From the NCBI GenBank assembly GCA_046293395.1, contig JBKBOU010000004.1, positions 1 to 64,000 of the forward strand: a stretch of DNA of 64,000 bases, read 5' to 3'. The notes below the pieces were generated by a model. It ran no database searches. It was given only the letters and a program-made list of their open reading frames with translations, and had not been told where the DNA came from. This DNA is from CAYNRA01 sp046293395. Lineage in GTDB: Bacteria > Bacteroidota > Bacteroidia > Cytophagales > Spirosomataceae. Shown here piece by piece: positions 42,246 to 50,866 of the stretch. Position 1 is the stretch's first letter; every line of letters starts with the position of its first letter. The translations under genes were made by a program, and so were the position numbers.

Positions 42246-42839
42246 TTAATGTAAAAATGAATCTTGTTGGAGTAATATTTTCTCAATATCGAGCATGGTA
42301 CGTGCTGTTTGTTTCCCTACTTCAGTCAAGAATCCAGGTAGGACGTATTCTTCTAAAATTACCAACATTTCTGGTTTTGTGATACCAAACCAACCTTGAA
42401 TAACCGGAATCGCCTGCGAGGAATACCGCCAAAGTTTATCTGCATCCTTCACAAGGGCATCCTCCAAAGAGCGGGCTTGCGTCGTTGTATCGTGTCCGTC
42501 AATAATGGCAGTTACAGCCTGAATATGTGCGGACGAATAGCCCAATTGTTGCAGAATTTCGGTTGCTACCGTTACCCCTTCCAACTCATGCTGCCTTTGA
42601 ATTTCGGGATATTTCGCCCCAGGGCCAAACGCCAATAGTAGTTTTTCTTGCTCCACTTTTGACCATCCCGTATCGTGCAAAAGAATGGCGTGTAAAACGA
42701 TGTCTATCTTTGCTTCGGGATGTGCTAACAGTAAATTTTGAGCAAATACGGTAGAAATTAACGTGTGAATATCGTTGGAACGAACACGTAAATGCACTTT
42801 GGCTAATTCCCAAATGGGGATATCTTCGGGGCGTAACAT
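42246..42839 (-). CDS. HD-domain phosphohydrolase (paralogue 1)
   Basis: A 197-residue HD-superfamily protein with metal ligands in order: His in SNDIHTL, HD in ILLHDTGW, HD in IDGHDTTT, and Asp in KDADKLWR. It is similar in length and motifs to the other HD protein of the operon. A phosphohydrolase is required to remove the phosphate from the oxidised phenyl phosphate (CreD step). It lies 4 bp after the aldehyde dehydrogenase gene and 22 bp before the SDR gene. Confidence 0.8.
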   Translation of the reverse strand: MLRPEDIPIWELAKVHLRVRSNDIHTLISTVFAQNLLLAHPEAKIDIVLHAILLHDTGWSKVEQEKLLLAFGPGAKYPEIQRQHELEGVTVATEILQQLGYSSAHIQAVTAIIDGHDTTTQARSLEDALVKDADKLWRYSSQAIPVIQGWFGITKPEMLVILEEYVLPGFLTEVGKQTARTMLDIEKILLQQDSFLH

Positions 42840-42843
42840 GATG

Positions 42844-44232
42844 TCAATACGTTAGGTAAATGGTTTTTAATTCGGTGTAATCTTCCAAGCCATACCGTCC
42901 TTTTTCACGACCAATTCCGCTTTGTTTCATTCCGCCAAACGGAACATCTTGGTAAGATCGATGAATATTATTGACCCAAACGGAGCCTGCTTCGAGCTGT
43001 TCTGCTATCCGGAGTCCTGTGCCTAGTTGTTGCGAAAAAACGTAAGCAGCTAATCCGTACGGACTGTCATTGGCGGCTTGTATGGCTTCTTCGTTTGTTG
43101 AAAAAGGCATAATTCCCAAAACCGGTCCAAAGGTTTCCTCTGTCATGATTTGCATTTGATGGTTGGTATCCGCAAGTATTGTCGGTGGAAAAAACCAGCC
43201 GTTTTCATATCCTTCGGTTTGAAGACGCGCCCCACCCGAGCAAATACGTGCCCCTTTGGCTTGTGCATCAGCAACTTGTTTTTCTGCGTTTCGGTAGATT
43301 TTTTCGTTAATCATTGGTCCCATGTCACAACCACTTAATGGATTCCCAACCTTGAGGTTTTTCGCAAGATGGGCTGCCTCTTCCACAAAACGAGCATATA
43401 TTTTTTCATGTACATACACTCGGTTCACGCGATAACAAAACTGACCGCTATTGGCAAAAGCATGTTTGACAATCGCCCCAACTGCCACAGATAAATCGGC
43501 ATCTTCACAGACAATAGCTGGTGACTGTCCGCCGAGTTCAAGTGTCACGCGTTTGTTGTGTTCAGCTGCCAAAGCCCCAATTCGTTTACCTGTTGCTGTT
43601 CCTCCAGTAAAGGCAATTTTTGCCGTGATAGGATGTTGCACAAGGGCATCGCCAATTTCAAATCCGTAACCTGTAATAACCTGAAAAACAGCAGGCGGGA
43701 AGCCCGCTTCCAAGAAAATCTCTGCCAAACGAAGCGTAGAAAGAGGTGTATCTTCGGATGGTTTGGCAACAACGGTACAGCCAACCGGAAGAGCTGCACC
43801 CAGTTTCATACATAAAAGAGTTATAGGATAGTTGAAGGGTGTAATTGCGACAACCACGCCGACAGGTTCACGCACAACCAAGGCTTTTTCTCCATCTAAG
43901 TTATGCAAAGGGATTTCACCTTTCAGACGAAGCGCTTCCTGCGCGTAAAAATCGAGTAAATCAGCACTTCTACTGATTTCGTGGTGGCAGCCAGCCAAAG
44001 GTCTGCCTAATTCGCTTGCTAATAAATGAGCCAGCGAGTCAATTTCTTGGCGTATGCGCCGCGTAGCTTCGTGTTGTAGCTTGACACGCTCAGCAACCGG
44101 TTTTTTTCGCCATTGCTTGAATGCCTCCGCCGAACGCGAAAGTGCATCGTTTACGTCTGCAACTGTCGCACGTGGGCAAGTTCCTACGACTTCCCCGCTA
44201 TATGGATTAATGACTTGAATGGGCTGCTGCAT
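42844..44232 (-). CDS. Aldehyde dehydrogenase (probable 4-hydroxybenzaldehyde dehydrogenase, CreC-like)
   Basis: A 462-residue NAD(P)-dependent aldehyde dehydrogenase with PFNYPITLLCMKLGAALPVGCTVVAKPSEDTP, the catalytic Glu in VTLELGGQSP, the nucleophilic Cys in NSGQFCYRVNR, and EETFGPVLGIMPF near the end. In the proposed route it produces 4-hydroxybenzoate, the PobA substrate. The family alone does not fix the substrate; the neighbours do. Both HD genes flank it. Confidence 0.87.
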   Translation of the reverse strand: MQQPIQVINPYSGEVVGTCPRATVADVNDALSRSAEAFKQWRKKPVAERVKLQHEATRRIRQEIDSLAHLLASELGRPLAGCHHEISRSADLLDFYAQEALRLKGEIPLHNLDGEKALVVREPVGVVVAITPFNYPITLLCMKLGAALPVGCTVVAKPSEDTPLSTLRLAEIFLEAGFPPAVFQVITGYGFEIGDALVQHPITAKIAFTGGTATGKRIGALAAEHNKRVTLELGGQSPAIVCEDADLSVAVGAIVKHAFANSGQFCYRVNRVYVHEKIYARFVEEAAHLAKNLKVGNPLSGCDMGPMINEKIYRNAEKQVADAQAKGARICSGGARLQTEGYENGWFFPPTILADTNHQMQIMTEETFGPVLGIMPFSTNEEAIQAANDSPYGLAAYVFSQQLGTGLRIAEQLEAGSVWVNNIHRSYQDVPFGGMKQSGIGREKGRYGLEDYTELKTIYLTY

Positions 44233-44265
44233 GATGAATATATATCTGTATGTTCTGCGTGTACA

Positions 44266-44889
44266 TTAGATAGCACCCGCTTGTAAAATTCGTTTTGAAC
44301 GTAGCAAATCGGCTTGAGCCATAGCAATGGATTCCGGCAAATGAAGTTGTGGAATCACATCTTTTTCCAAACGATTGGCATATTGCGTAGGTGTCATTTT
44401 GAACCAATCGCAGGCTACACTGATGCCTGTAATGTCAAAACGCCAAAGTTTATCCGCATCCCGGACAATCTCGTCCTCCAGGGACTTAGAAAACGAACGG
44501 GTGTCGTGCCCGTCAATGATAGTTGTTATTTGTGCAATAAATGACTCTGAATAGCCAAGCTGCGTCAGTAGTTCTATTGCCAAACGAACGCCCTCTGACT
44601 CATGTAAATACCGGACGTCACTCTGCATAAAATTTTCTGACTGAAATCCCTTTTTGAAAATATCGTCTTCGTCAATGGAATACCACCCAATATCGTGTAA
44701 AATAATCGCCACTTCGGCTACTTCAGCATTCGCTTCTGGGTAGCTGGCTAGTAAACGAAGCGCGTAGTCATAAGAAAGGGGAATATGCACGTCGTTTTTT
44801 CGTACACGCATGTATTTCTCAGCGGCAGAAAATATTCGTTGCGCACAGCTACCTACTTGGTAGGTTTGTGCAGTAGTTTGTTCACTCAT
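44266..44889 (-). CDS. HD-domain phosphohydrolase (paralogue 2)
   Basis: A 207-residue HD protein with VRKNDVHIPLSYDYALRLL, IILHDIGWYSIDEDD, IDGHDTRSFSKSLEDEIVRDADKLWRFD. The same motifs recur in the gene at 42246-42839, so the two are paralogues within one operon. This copy has a longer N-terminus and directly follows the phosphotransferase genes. One of the two should be the CreD-type phosphatase; the other may hydrolyse a different phosphoester or prevent a futile product. Confidence 0.8.
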   Translation of the reverse strand: MSEQTTAQTYQVGSCAQRIFSAAEKYMRVRKNDVHIPLSYDYALRLLASYPEANAEVAEVAIILHDIGWYSIDEDDIFKKGFQSENFMQSDVRYLHESEGVRLAIELLTQLGYSESFIAQITTIIDGHDTRSFSKSLEDEIVRDADKLWRFDITGISVACDWFKMTPTQYANRLEKDVIPQLHLPESIAMAQADLLRSKRILQAGAI

Positions 44890-44943
44890 TTTTTTGGGAA
44901 TTAAGAAAAAGGGTAGAGGGAAACCGCTACCCTTTTCTAGCTA

Positions 44944-46752
44944 TTAACCAATGATTTCTACTTCGCCAGTAGAACCATTGACACGAATCATGTCACCTGT
45001 TTTTATACTCGTACTTGCGGAACCTGTTCCTGTGACAGCCGGTAAGCCGTATTCACGGCAAACAATCGCTGCATGGCTCATCATCCCACCAATATCTGTA
45101 ACGGCAGCTCTGATTTTACCAAAGACAGGTGCCCAGCTTGGAGCTGTAACCCGCGTTACAAGGATTTCACCTTCCTCAAGCAAAGCCAAATCATCTGGAT
45201 TAAACAAAACACGCGCTCTACCTTCTACCAAACCAGGTGATGCAGCCATGCCTTTGAGTTTGCTTGTATCGTCTGAACCATTCAACCAAGACTGTACAGA
45301 CTCTGTGGTAATACCCCAAAGCATAATCGTGAATGGCTCCGTGATGACTTCCGGTGGCTTGTTGTAAGCAGGTTGTGGAGGTGCTGTTGATAACGCATCC
45401 AAGATTTTTTTGCGTCGCTCAATTTCTTGCGGTAGATAATTTGGCCCAATAAACGGAACACCAATTGCCCACGCATTGCCGTAATCAAACAAAATTTGCC
45501 AAATTTCTTCTCTACGGAAATAGAAGATATCTTCAATCTCTGACCAGAATCCAGCTCCTTTGAATACGGCGCTTAATTCACGCATTTTACGCCAAAATAC
45601 ACCAAATGCCCAGTGCTCGATATAAAAGTTGTGGTTTTCTACATACGGGAAAACAACGCGAGAAAGTCCCAGTTTGCCGTCAAAAATAGCTTGAGCCTCT
45701 TCTGAAAGCAAAGAGTCACGGTATTCTTCTGTAATTCGAACACGCTCTTTTGAAATCTCTTCAGTTGGGCGGTCAATGTTTTCTCCTTTTTGAATCCGTT
45801 CGATGTAATTCTGTAAATAACCGAATGGAATTTCTGGATAATCTCTCCAGTATTTATCTGAAGAGTACATCCCATTACCTGACGTAAAGTTGAACCAAGG
45901 GTCTTTTGCTGCGTCCCATGCTGCAATCCATGCTTGTCCTGCTTCTGTAGTGGCAAGTGTTACGAGAGCTTCATCTAGTGTTGAACCCAACATAACATCT
46001 GCAATGCCCGATGCTACCGCCAGTTTGGCTAGTTTGCGAATTTCTTCATCTGGACGGAATAAATCCGACTCGATTCCTTGTACCATTTTTGCAATGGCAA
46101 GATCAGGTATTCCGGGGAATGACTCCTTGCAGAATCCGAAAAAGTCAAGGTAAGCAGCATAACCGAGGTTCAAGAACTCAAAGTGTAGCATACACGTCTC
46201 GTAACACAATTCAATCAAGCGATTGTAATTTTGTGTCATGTGGAGGTGTGGGTCAATTCCTTTGCCTTCTGTTACCCAAGACATATCAATGACATCAGGA
46301 AGTGCCTCAAAAGTAATCGCCTCCATATCAGCGGTTACTTTTGCTACTTTTTCATGCCACTGTGCGATTAAGTCATTCCAGTTTTGGAAATAAAACCCTG
46401 CTCTTTCCATAAACTGTGGAACGCGATCGGCAATCAGTGAGGGGTCAACACCCACGGGGCTCATGTAGCAATACCCGTTGTGAATCTTGAAATCAACGCC
46501 ATTTGCCGGTGGAATCAACCATTGGCGTGTATTATAAGCACCTAAGCAACGTACAAAAAATTCGGTTGTGATGGCATCAAATGGTTTGAAAACGCTGTGC
46601 CAATGTTGGGAGTCACAGAAGAAAAATTTCTCTTCTTCTTGTTGTTTCAAATTCTCGTGAAACAACATATAGTAAGGATACAAATCCTGCCAGCCTTCTG
46701 CGCCTGCCGGTGCTTTGTCCTCATACGGACTGATAAACTTCGTCTTTGTCAT
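44944..46752 (-). CDS. Phosphohistidine-domain subunit of a phenylphosphate synthase / CreHI-type phosphotransferase
   Basis: A 602-residue protein. The C-terminal domain has the PEP-utilising phosphohistidine motif DIGGMMSHAAIVCREYGLPAVTGTG with His560. It lacks the ATP-grasp domain, which the next gene upstream supplies. The size (about 68 kDa) and split match protein 1 of Thauera phenylphosphate synthase and the 4-methylbenzyl phosphate synthase of the cre pathway. The N-terminal 480 residues are rich in Trp, Phe and Tyr (FYFQNWNDLIAQWHE, WFNFTSGNGMYSSDKYW) and probably bind the phenol. The start at 46752 removes a frame without family sequence. Confidence 0.85.
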   Translation of the reverse strand: MTKTKFISPYEDKAPAGAEGWQDLYPYYMLFHENLKQQEEEKFFFCDSQHWHSVFKPFDAITTEFFVRCLGAYNTRQWLIPPANGVDFKIHNGYCYMSPVGVDPSLIADRVPQFMERAGFYFQNWNDLIAQWHEKVAKVTADMEAITFEALPDVIDMSWVTEGKGIDPHLHMTQNYNRLIELCYETCMLHFEFLNLGYAAYLDFFGFCKESFPGIPDLAIAKMVQGIESDLFRPDEEIRKLAKLAVASGIADVMLGSTLDEALVTLATTEAGQAWIAAWDAAKDPWFNFTSGNGMYSSDKYWRDYPEIPFGYLQNYIERIQKGENIDRPTEEISKERVRITEEYRDSLLSEEAQAIFDGKLGLSRVVFPYVENHNFYIEHWAFGVFWRKMRELSAVFKGAGFWSEIEDIFYFRREEIWQILFDYGNAWAIGVPFIGPNYLPQEIERRKKILDALSTAPPQPAYNKPPEVITEPFTIMLWGITTESVQSWLNGSDDTSKLKGMAASPGLVEGRARVLFNPDDLALLEEGEILVTRVTAPSWAPVFGKIRAAVTDIGGMMSHAAIVCREYGLPAVTGTGSASTSIKTGDMIRVNGSTGEVEIIG

Positions 46753-46817
46753 AGTTTGAATAGAATAAAAATAGATAGATAGTGAAGAATTGAATAGTAT
46801 CTTTTGCTTTTCGCAAC

Positions 46818-47936
46818 TTATTTTTTGTGTGCCAATGGGTTCATTAATGTACTCACAAGCCCTTGCATTCCAAATTGGGTAGCCGGTGCTGCTACGGGTT
46901 TTTTCTGTGACCAAACCGTTTCAGGACGACTCTGTAACAAGGTAAAGTTTTGTCCCGCAGGTAAATCCGCATCGATGGCCCACTCAATATCCTGCGGACA
47001 TTTGTAGTGTTTTTCGATGATTTTCGCCATTCGGCACACTTCCTTCACTTCTTCGTCACTTAAAGAGGGCTGTGTTGCCCGCTCTCCTTCAATCTCATGT
47101 GTGATAACTTTGCGGTTTACTTTATCAGGTACGTGTTCGATGTGTTTATTCTGGATAGAGGCTGTAATGATGGACAACATGATTTTATCCACCAAGAAAT
47201 TATCAGGTGTGACTTCTCCAGAAACGACGGCTTCACCTAGCCCCCAAGAGGCATCAATCACGATTTTTGAGCGGTCGCCATTGGTCGGATTTAAAGTCAT
47301 GGCAACACCCGCCGTACGCGCATTGACCATTTTCTGGATAACCACGCACATCAACACATCTGTTTCCGCAATTTGTTGATTACGGCGGTAGTTGATAGCA
47401 CGCGAAGTGAATAAGCTAGCCCAGCACTTTCGGACATGGGCTAGTACTTCATCTTCACCTACAACCCACAAATAAGTATCTTGCTGCCCGGCAAAACTTG
47501 CATCGGGTAAGTCCTCCGCATTGGCTGAGGACCGAACTGCCACCGGTAAATCATTATTTGCGCCACATTGCGCACAAAGTTCTTTATAGTACGTTTTTAT
47601 CTGCTCTTCAACCGATAAAGGCATGGGTTTTTCCAAAATCATCTCCCGAATTTCCTCCGAACATGCATCCAATTCACGCAGATTTGAACAGTCAATCTCT
47701 TCTACTTTTTTCATCAATGCATCTGTAATAGATGACTCAACTAAAAATTGGAGATAAGCGTTGGTCGTTACGCAAAACCCAATCGGGACAGGCAAATTAG
47801 CCAAACTCATACTTGCTAAACTTGCCCCTTTTCCGCCCAATAGATGAAAGTCAGACTCGGTGCTTTCTGTGAAAAAAAGACACGTTTTTGTAGATGATGG
47901 AGTGCTGGATGCAGCTGAAGTAACAGGAGAATTCAT
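46818..47936 (-). CDS. ATP-binding (PEP-synthase N-terminal-like) subunit of the phenol phosphotransferase
   Basis: A 372-residue ATP-grasp protein with LLGGKGASLASMSLANLPVPIGFCVTTNAY, VAVRSSANAEDLPDASFAGQQDTYL, GVAMTLNPTNGDRSKIVIDASWGLGEAVVSGEVTPD and CPQDIEWAID, as in the N-terminal half of PEP synthase. It would phosphorylate the mobile His of the partner (44944-46752) using ATP, with phosphate passing on to the phenol. About 40 kDa, like protein 2 of phenylphosphate synthase. The start at 47936 leaves a short Ser/Thr-rich lead. Confidence 0.87.
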   Translation of the reverse strand: MNSPVTSAASSTPSSTKTCLFFTESTESDFHLLGGKGASLASMSLANLPVPIGFCVTTNAYLQFLVESSITDALMKKVEEIDCSNLRELDACSEEIREMILEKPMPLSVEEQIKTYYKELCAQCGANNDLPVAVRSSANAEDLPDASFAGQQDTYLWVVGEDEVLAHVRKCWASLFTSRAINYRRNQQIAETDVLMCVVIQKMVNARTAGVAMTLNPTNGDRSKIVIDASWGLGEAVVSGEVTPDNFLVDKIMLSIITASIQNKHIEHVPDKVNRKVITHEIEGERATQPSLSDEEVKEVCRMAKIIEKHYKCPQDIEWAIDADLPAGQNFTLLQSRPETVWSQKKPVAAPATQFGMQGLVSTLMNPLAHKK

Positions 47937-47986
47937 TTGAAAAAAGTATGTTGATGGTTTAACTATGTTCTCTATTTTAGGTTTAC

Positions 47987-49222
47987 TCACCACTCCACTT
48001 CCAAGGCAACAGGTGCGCGGAAGGACGTATTGTAAGCAAATTCAAAAGTCTGATTTGGATTAAGGCGAAGGTTCGGAATACGTTGCGTAAGCTCTTCTAA
48101 GACAACCTTGAACTCCAATTTTGCCAAAGGTGCGCCCAAACAATAATGAATGCCACTGCCGAATGAAAGATGCTCTTTGGCGTTCTTCCGCTCAATATCA
48201 AGGACTTCTCCGTTTTCAAAAACAGCTTCGTCCCGATTTCCTGAACCCATCAAGAGCAAAATATTGGCTCCTTTGGGAAACGTGTATCCATCTACGGTTG
48301 TCTCTACGACGGCCTTGCGACGCCATGTAATAACCGATGGGTTAAAACGTAAAATCTCTTCTACAGCACCCGGAATTAAAGCAGGATTAGCTACAATTTT
48401 TTCCCAATTCTCACGTGCTACTAATAATTCCCGAATTCCGTTGCCCATCAAAGATGTCGTCGTTTCGTGTCCTGCAAATAACTGATTGTAGCACATGGCA
48501 GCAATTTCTTGGTCGTTTATTTCGTAGCCTTCAGCTTGCAAACGAACCAAGTCACTTGGGAAATCATCGCCCAATTCTGCTTTGCGTTTGGTCACTAAAT
48601 CCTTGCAATATTGCCAATATTTAACCACTTGTTCAGCATGGAAAATTTGCTCTTCTTCTGTGGTTTCACTGAAAGTCAGCATCATGCGGCTAATTGCCCA
48701 TGCCTTTACTTGTGCTACATCTTCTTTAGGAACACCCAAAAGCAAGAAAATGACGAAGGCAGGTAAATCATATACTAATTCCTTGACCAACTCAGCGTGT
48801 GAATTTCCTTGAAATTTCTCGATCATCTCGATGGCTAATTCCCGAATTTGGGGCTCCATTTTACGTAAACGCTTAGGTGTAAACGCCATCGTGACGATTC
48901 GACGAATACGTGTATGGTCTGGCGGAATACGCCCTGATAAGCCAGAAAGTCCTACAATTCCGCCTTCTTGCATGATTTTCTTGACACTATCCGGAACAGG
49001 TTTTGGCGGCGTCTGTGCGTTTTCAGATGAAAAAGCTTGCCAATTTCCAAATATTTCTTTGATGTGCTGATAGCGAGAAACAACATGATACCCCAATTCT
49101 TCACTGTAAAAAATAGGCTCTTCCGCCCGAGCACGGGCATAAAATGGAAAAGGATCTGTGAGATCAAAAGGCTGAAAAGACTCACTGACTTTATGAAAAG
49201 GGCAACCAACTGACTTGTCCAT
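47987..49222 (-). CDS. Cytochrome P450 (CreJ-like)
   Basis: A 411-residue soluble bacterial P450. It has AGHETTTS in the I helix, EEILRFNPSVITWRRKA for the ExxR pair, and the haem loop FGSGIHYCLGAPLAKLE with Cys361 as thiolate ligand. It is the first gene of the operon that also holds its ferredoxin, reductase and the phenol phosphotransferase. In the cre pathway the P450 oxidises the methyl group of the phosphorylated cresol, the phosphate serving as anchor. The substrate here is inferred from context. Confidence 0.9.
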   Translation of the reverse strand: MDKSVGCPFHKVSESFQPFDLTDPFPFYARARAEEPIFYSEELGYHVVSRYQHIKEIFGNWQAFSSENAQTPPKPVPDSVKKIMQEGGIVGLSGLSGRIPPDHTRIRRIVTMAFTPKRLRKMEPQIRELAIEMIEKFQGNSHAELVKELVYDLPAFVIFLLLGVPKEDVAQVKAWAISRMMLTFSETTEEEQIFHAEQVVKYWQYCKDLVTKRKAELGDDFPSDLVRLQAEGYEINDQEIAAMCYNQLFAGHETTTSLMGNGIRELLVARENWEKIVANPALIPGAVEEILRFNPSVITWRRKAVVETTVDGYTFPKGANILLLMGSGNRDEAVFENGEVLDIERKNAKEHLSFGSGIHYCLGAPLAKLEFKVVLEELTQRIPNLRLNPNQTFEFAYNTSFRAPVALEVEW

Positions 49223-49262
49223 GCGATGTTCGATTTTAAAGAGTGCTCATACAATTACAAAA

Positions 49263-49301
49263 CAAACGTAATGGATAATTCTTTGGTTTTTCTTTGGTTT
49301 T
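49263..49301 (-). promoter_or_regulatory. Promoter of the cre-like operon with tandem repeat
   Basis: The minus strand reads TACGTTTG (49263-49270), a -7 element 41 bp before the P450 start. No -33 TTTG is at the right distance. Instead a tandem 11-bp repeat, TCTTTGGTTTT twice (49280-49301, plus strand), covers the -20 to -45 zone, as for an activator-dependent promoter. Confidence 0.5.
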
Positions 49302-49422
49302 AATGGTATTTTTTTAATTTTTTTTTGAAAGATTCAAATAGATTTGAGGTTTTTTATCGAAATAGTGTTCTACACGGATTTTTCTTGGGCTTTTTGAGAA
49401 AAAAATCCTGCCCTACTTGGTA

Positions 49423-49662
49423 TTATTTCTCGAAAGGAAGCTGTGCAAAGCGACCGTTGGTAAGCTCCTCCACTGAAGTTCCAAATATGTTCGCAATTTG
49501 CTCCATTCGACGGCAAGATATGCTTAATTCACCCCTTTCTATCTTGGAGTAGTGTGATTGGGTAATTCCCAGTTGGATAGCCATGTATTTCTGGGAGAAG
49601 TCAAACCATTCTCTCAATTTTCTTATCCGTTTACCTAGAACTTTAGTTTCGTCAGTGGCCAT
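49423..49662 (-). CDS. XRE-family helix-turn-helix regulator
   Basis: A 79-residue DNA-binding protein of the Cro/CI (XRE) type: LGKRIRKLREWFDFSQKYMAIQLGITQSHYSKIERGELSISCRRMEQIANIFGTSVEELTNG. It has no sensor domain. It lies 200 bp upstream of the P450 gene in the same direction, so it could control the alkylphenol operon or be unrelated. The start is the only ATG that gives the complete fold. Confidence 0.82.
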   Translation of the reverse strand: MATDETKVLGKRIRKLREWFDFSQKYMAIQLGITQSHYSKIERGELSISCRRMEQIANIFGTSVEELTNGRFAQLPFEK

Positions 49663-50027
49663 AAATTTCGGGTTGATTGGTGTGTTTGTTTAAAGGCTAC
49701 AAAAAAGAAAAAGACTTGGGTTTATACCTATTTTTAATGGAATGCCACCTTGTTAACATCATCCCATCAAGAAAAAGAAAAAACCATTGTGTTCCAAAAA
49801 ATGGGTGATGAAACACCTGAAATGGTGACGAAATGATGTTAGTTCCTCTTCTATCCATTTTTTCAGCTGATGAATGAACCAGGAAATAGATAGAGTCTAT
49901 GACTAAAGTAGTCACGTCCAAAGTTGGGGCTTTCATCTCATGTACTTACATTTGAACCAATCCGTAAAAACAGCTTTTCGAGCAAAATTGTAGTCTAAAA
50001 GTAAAATCTATTTACACACGCGTAACT
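49663..50027. other. Divergent intergenic region, no gene seen
   Basis: This stretch of 365 bp separates the XRE gene from the GLPGLI gene. The open frame inside it (49697-49936, minus) has no family sequence and an unlikely composition. I see no clear -7 element, repeat or hairpin. Confidence 0.4.
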
Positions 50028-50819
50028 ATGAAATTAACATCTATCTTAACATTGGCACTTTTACAAATGTGCGCAGGTAAAGCAGAAACAGAGAAAGCCG
50101 AAATCCACGTGTCTAAACTTCAGGAAATAAAGAAAGATACCATCCTCACACCCAAAGAAGAAAAAGTGGAAATAGACGAGAAAACATACCTAAAAGTAAC
50201 GTACGAGGAGGTCGTAAATATACCTCCGGAGCTTTTGTTGAAACTGCCTAGCCATGTACAAACTGAGTTCTTAAAGCCAGTTAGATATACACTTATCTAT
50301 GACGGCAACCAGTCCAAATACTATATGGAAGATAAAAATGTAGCGGTTTCTGTGGACGATGAATTTGAGCCCGAAAATAAACATACCTATCAAATGGTTG
50401 AGTTTGCTGTTTTTAAAGATTATCCAAACAGAAAGTTCATTTTAAAAACAAGTTTGAATAATGAGGAGTATTTGGTAGATAAAGATTTTTACAGTGAAAA
50501 ATGGATTCTGAAAAAAGAAGTAAAGAAAATAGGCAATTTTAACTGTAAAAAAGCCGAAATAACGTTGAACGGCGAGACCATTACGGCTTTTTACACCGAG
50601 GACATACCTGTCCGTGAAGGCCCCTCCAGGTATTTTGGACTACCCGGACTAATCGTATATCTTGAAGCACCGGATAGAAATTATAGTTTGGTAAAAGTAG
50701 AAAATCCGAAAGAACTGAAAGTAGAAAAGTTTAAAGTAGGGATACCAATTCGAGAGGAAGATTTTCAAAAAATAGAAGTTCAGGAAAAAATAGAAATTAG
50801 GGATTTTAAAGAAAAATAA
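50028..50819 (+). CDS. GLPGLI-family protein
   Basis: A 263-residue protein with a short hydrophobic N-terminus (MKLTSILTLALLQMCAG; the Cys could be a lipidation site) and the family signature RYFGLPGLIVYLEAPDRNYS around residue 205. The rest is Lys/Glu-rich and beta-like. GLPGLI proteins are restricted to Bacteroidota and their function is unknown; they often look secreted. It stands alone. Confidence 0.82.
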   Translation: MKLTSILTLALLQMCAGKAETEKAEIHVSKLQEIKKDTILTPKEEKVEIDEKTYLKVTYEEVVNIPPELLLKLPSHVQTEFLKPVRYTLIYDGNQSKYYMEDKNVAVSVDDEFEPENKHTYQMVEFAVFKDYPNRKFILKTSLNNEEYLVDKDFYSEKWILKKEVKKIGNFNCKKAEITLNGETITAFYTEDIPVREGPSRYFGLPGLIVYLEAPDRNYSLVKVENPKELKVEKFKVGIPIREEDFQKIEVQEKIEIRDFKEK

Positions 50820-50866
50820 GCATTTTTTTCTTCAGAATAAATGCTGCGCGCTATGCAGTTAATACG

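Noticed and set aside
44944..47936. Reading the two PEP-synthase-like genes as a frameshifted phosphoenolpyruvate synthase or rifampicin phosphotransferase
   Set aside because: The two frames are separated by a 65-bp gap, both have good starts, the His subunit has a long non-PpsA N-terminus, and the P450/ferredoxin context fits the phenol phosphotransferase.
49697..49936. 79-codon minus-strand frame between the XRE and GLPGLI genes
   Set aside because: No recognisable family sequence and implausible composition; likely chance.
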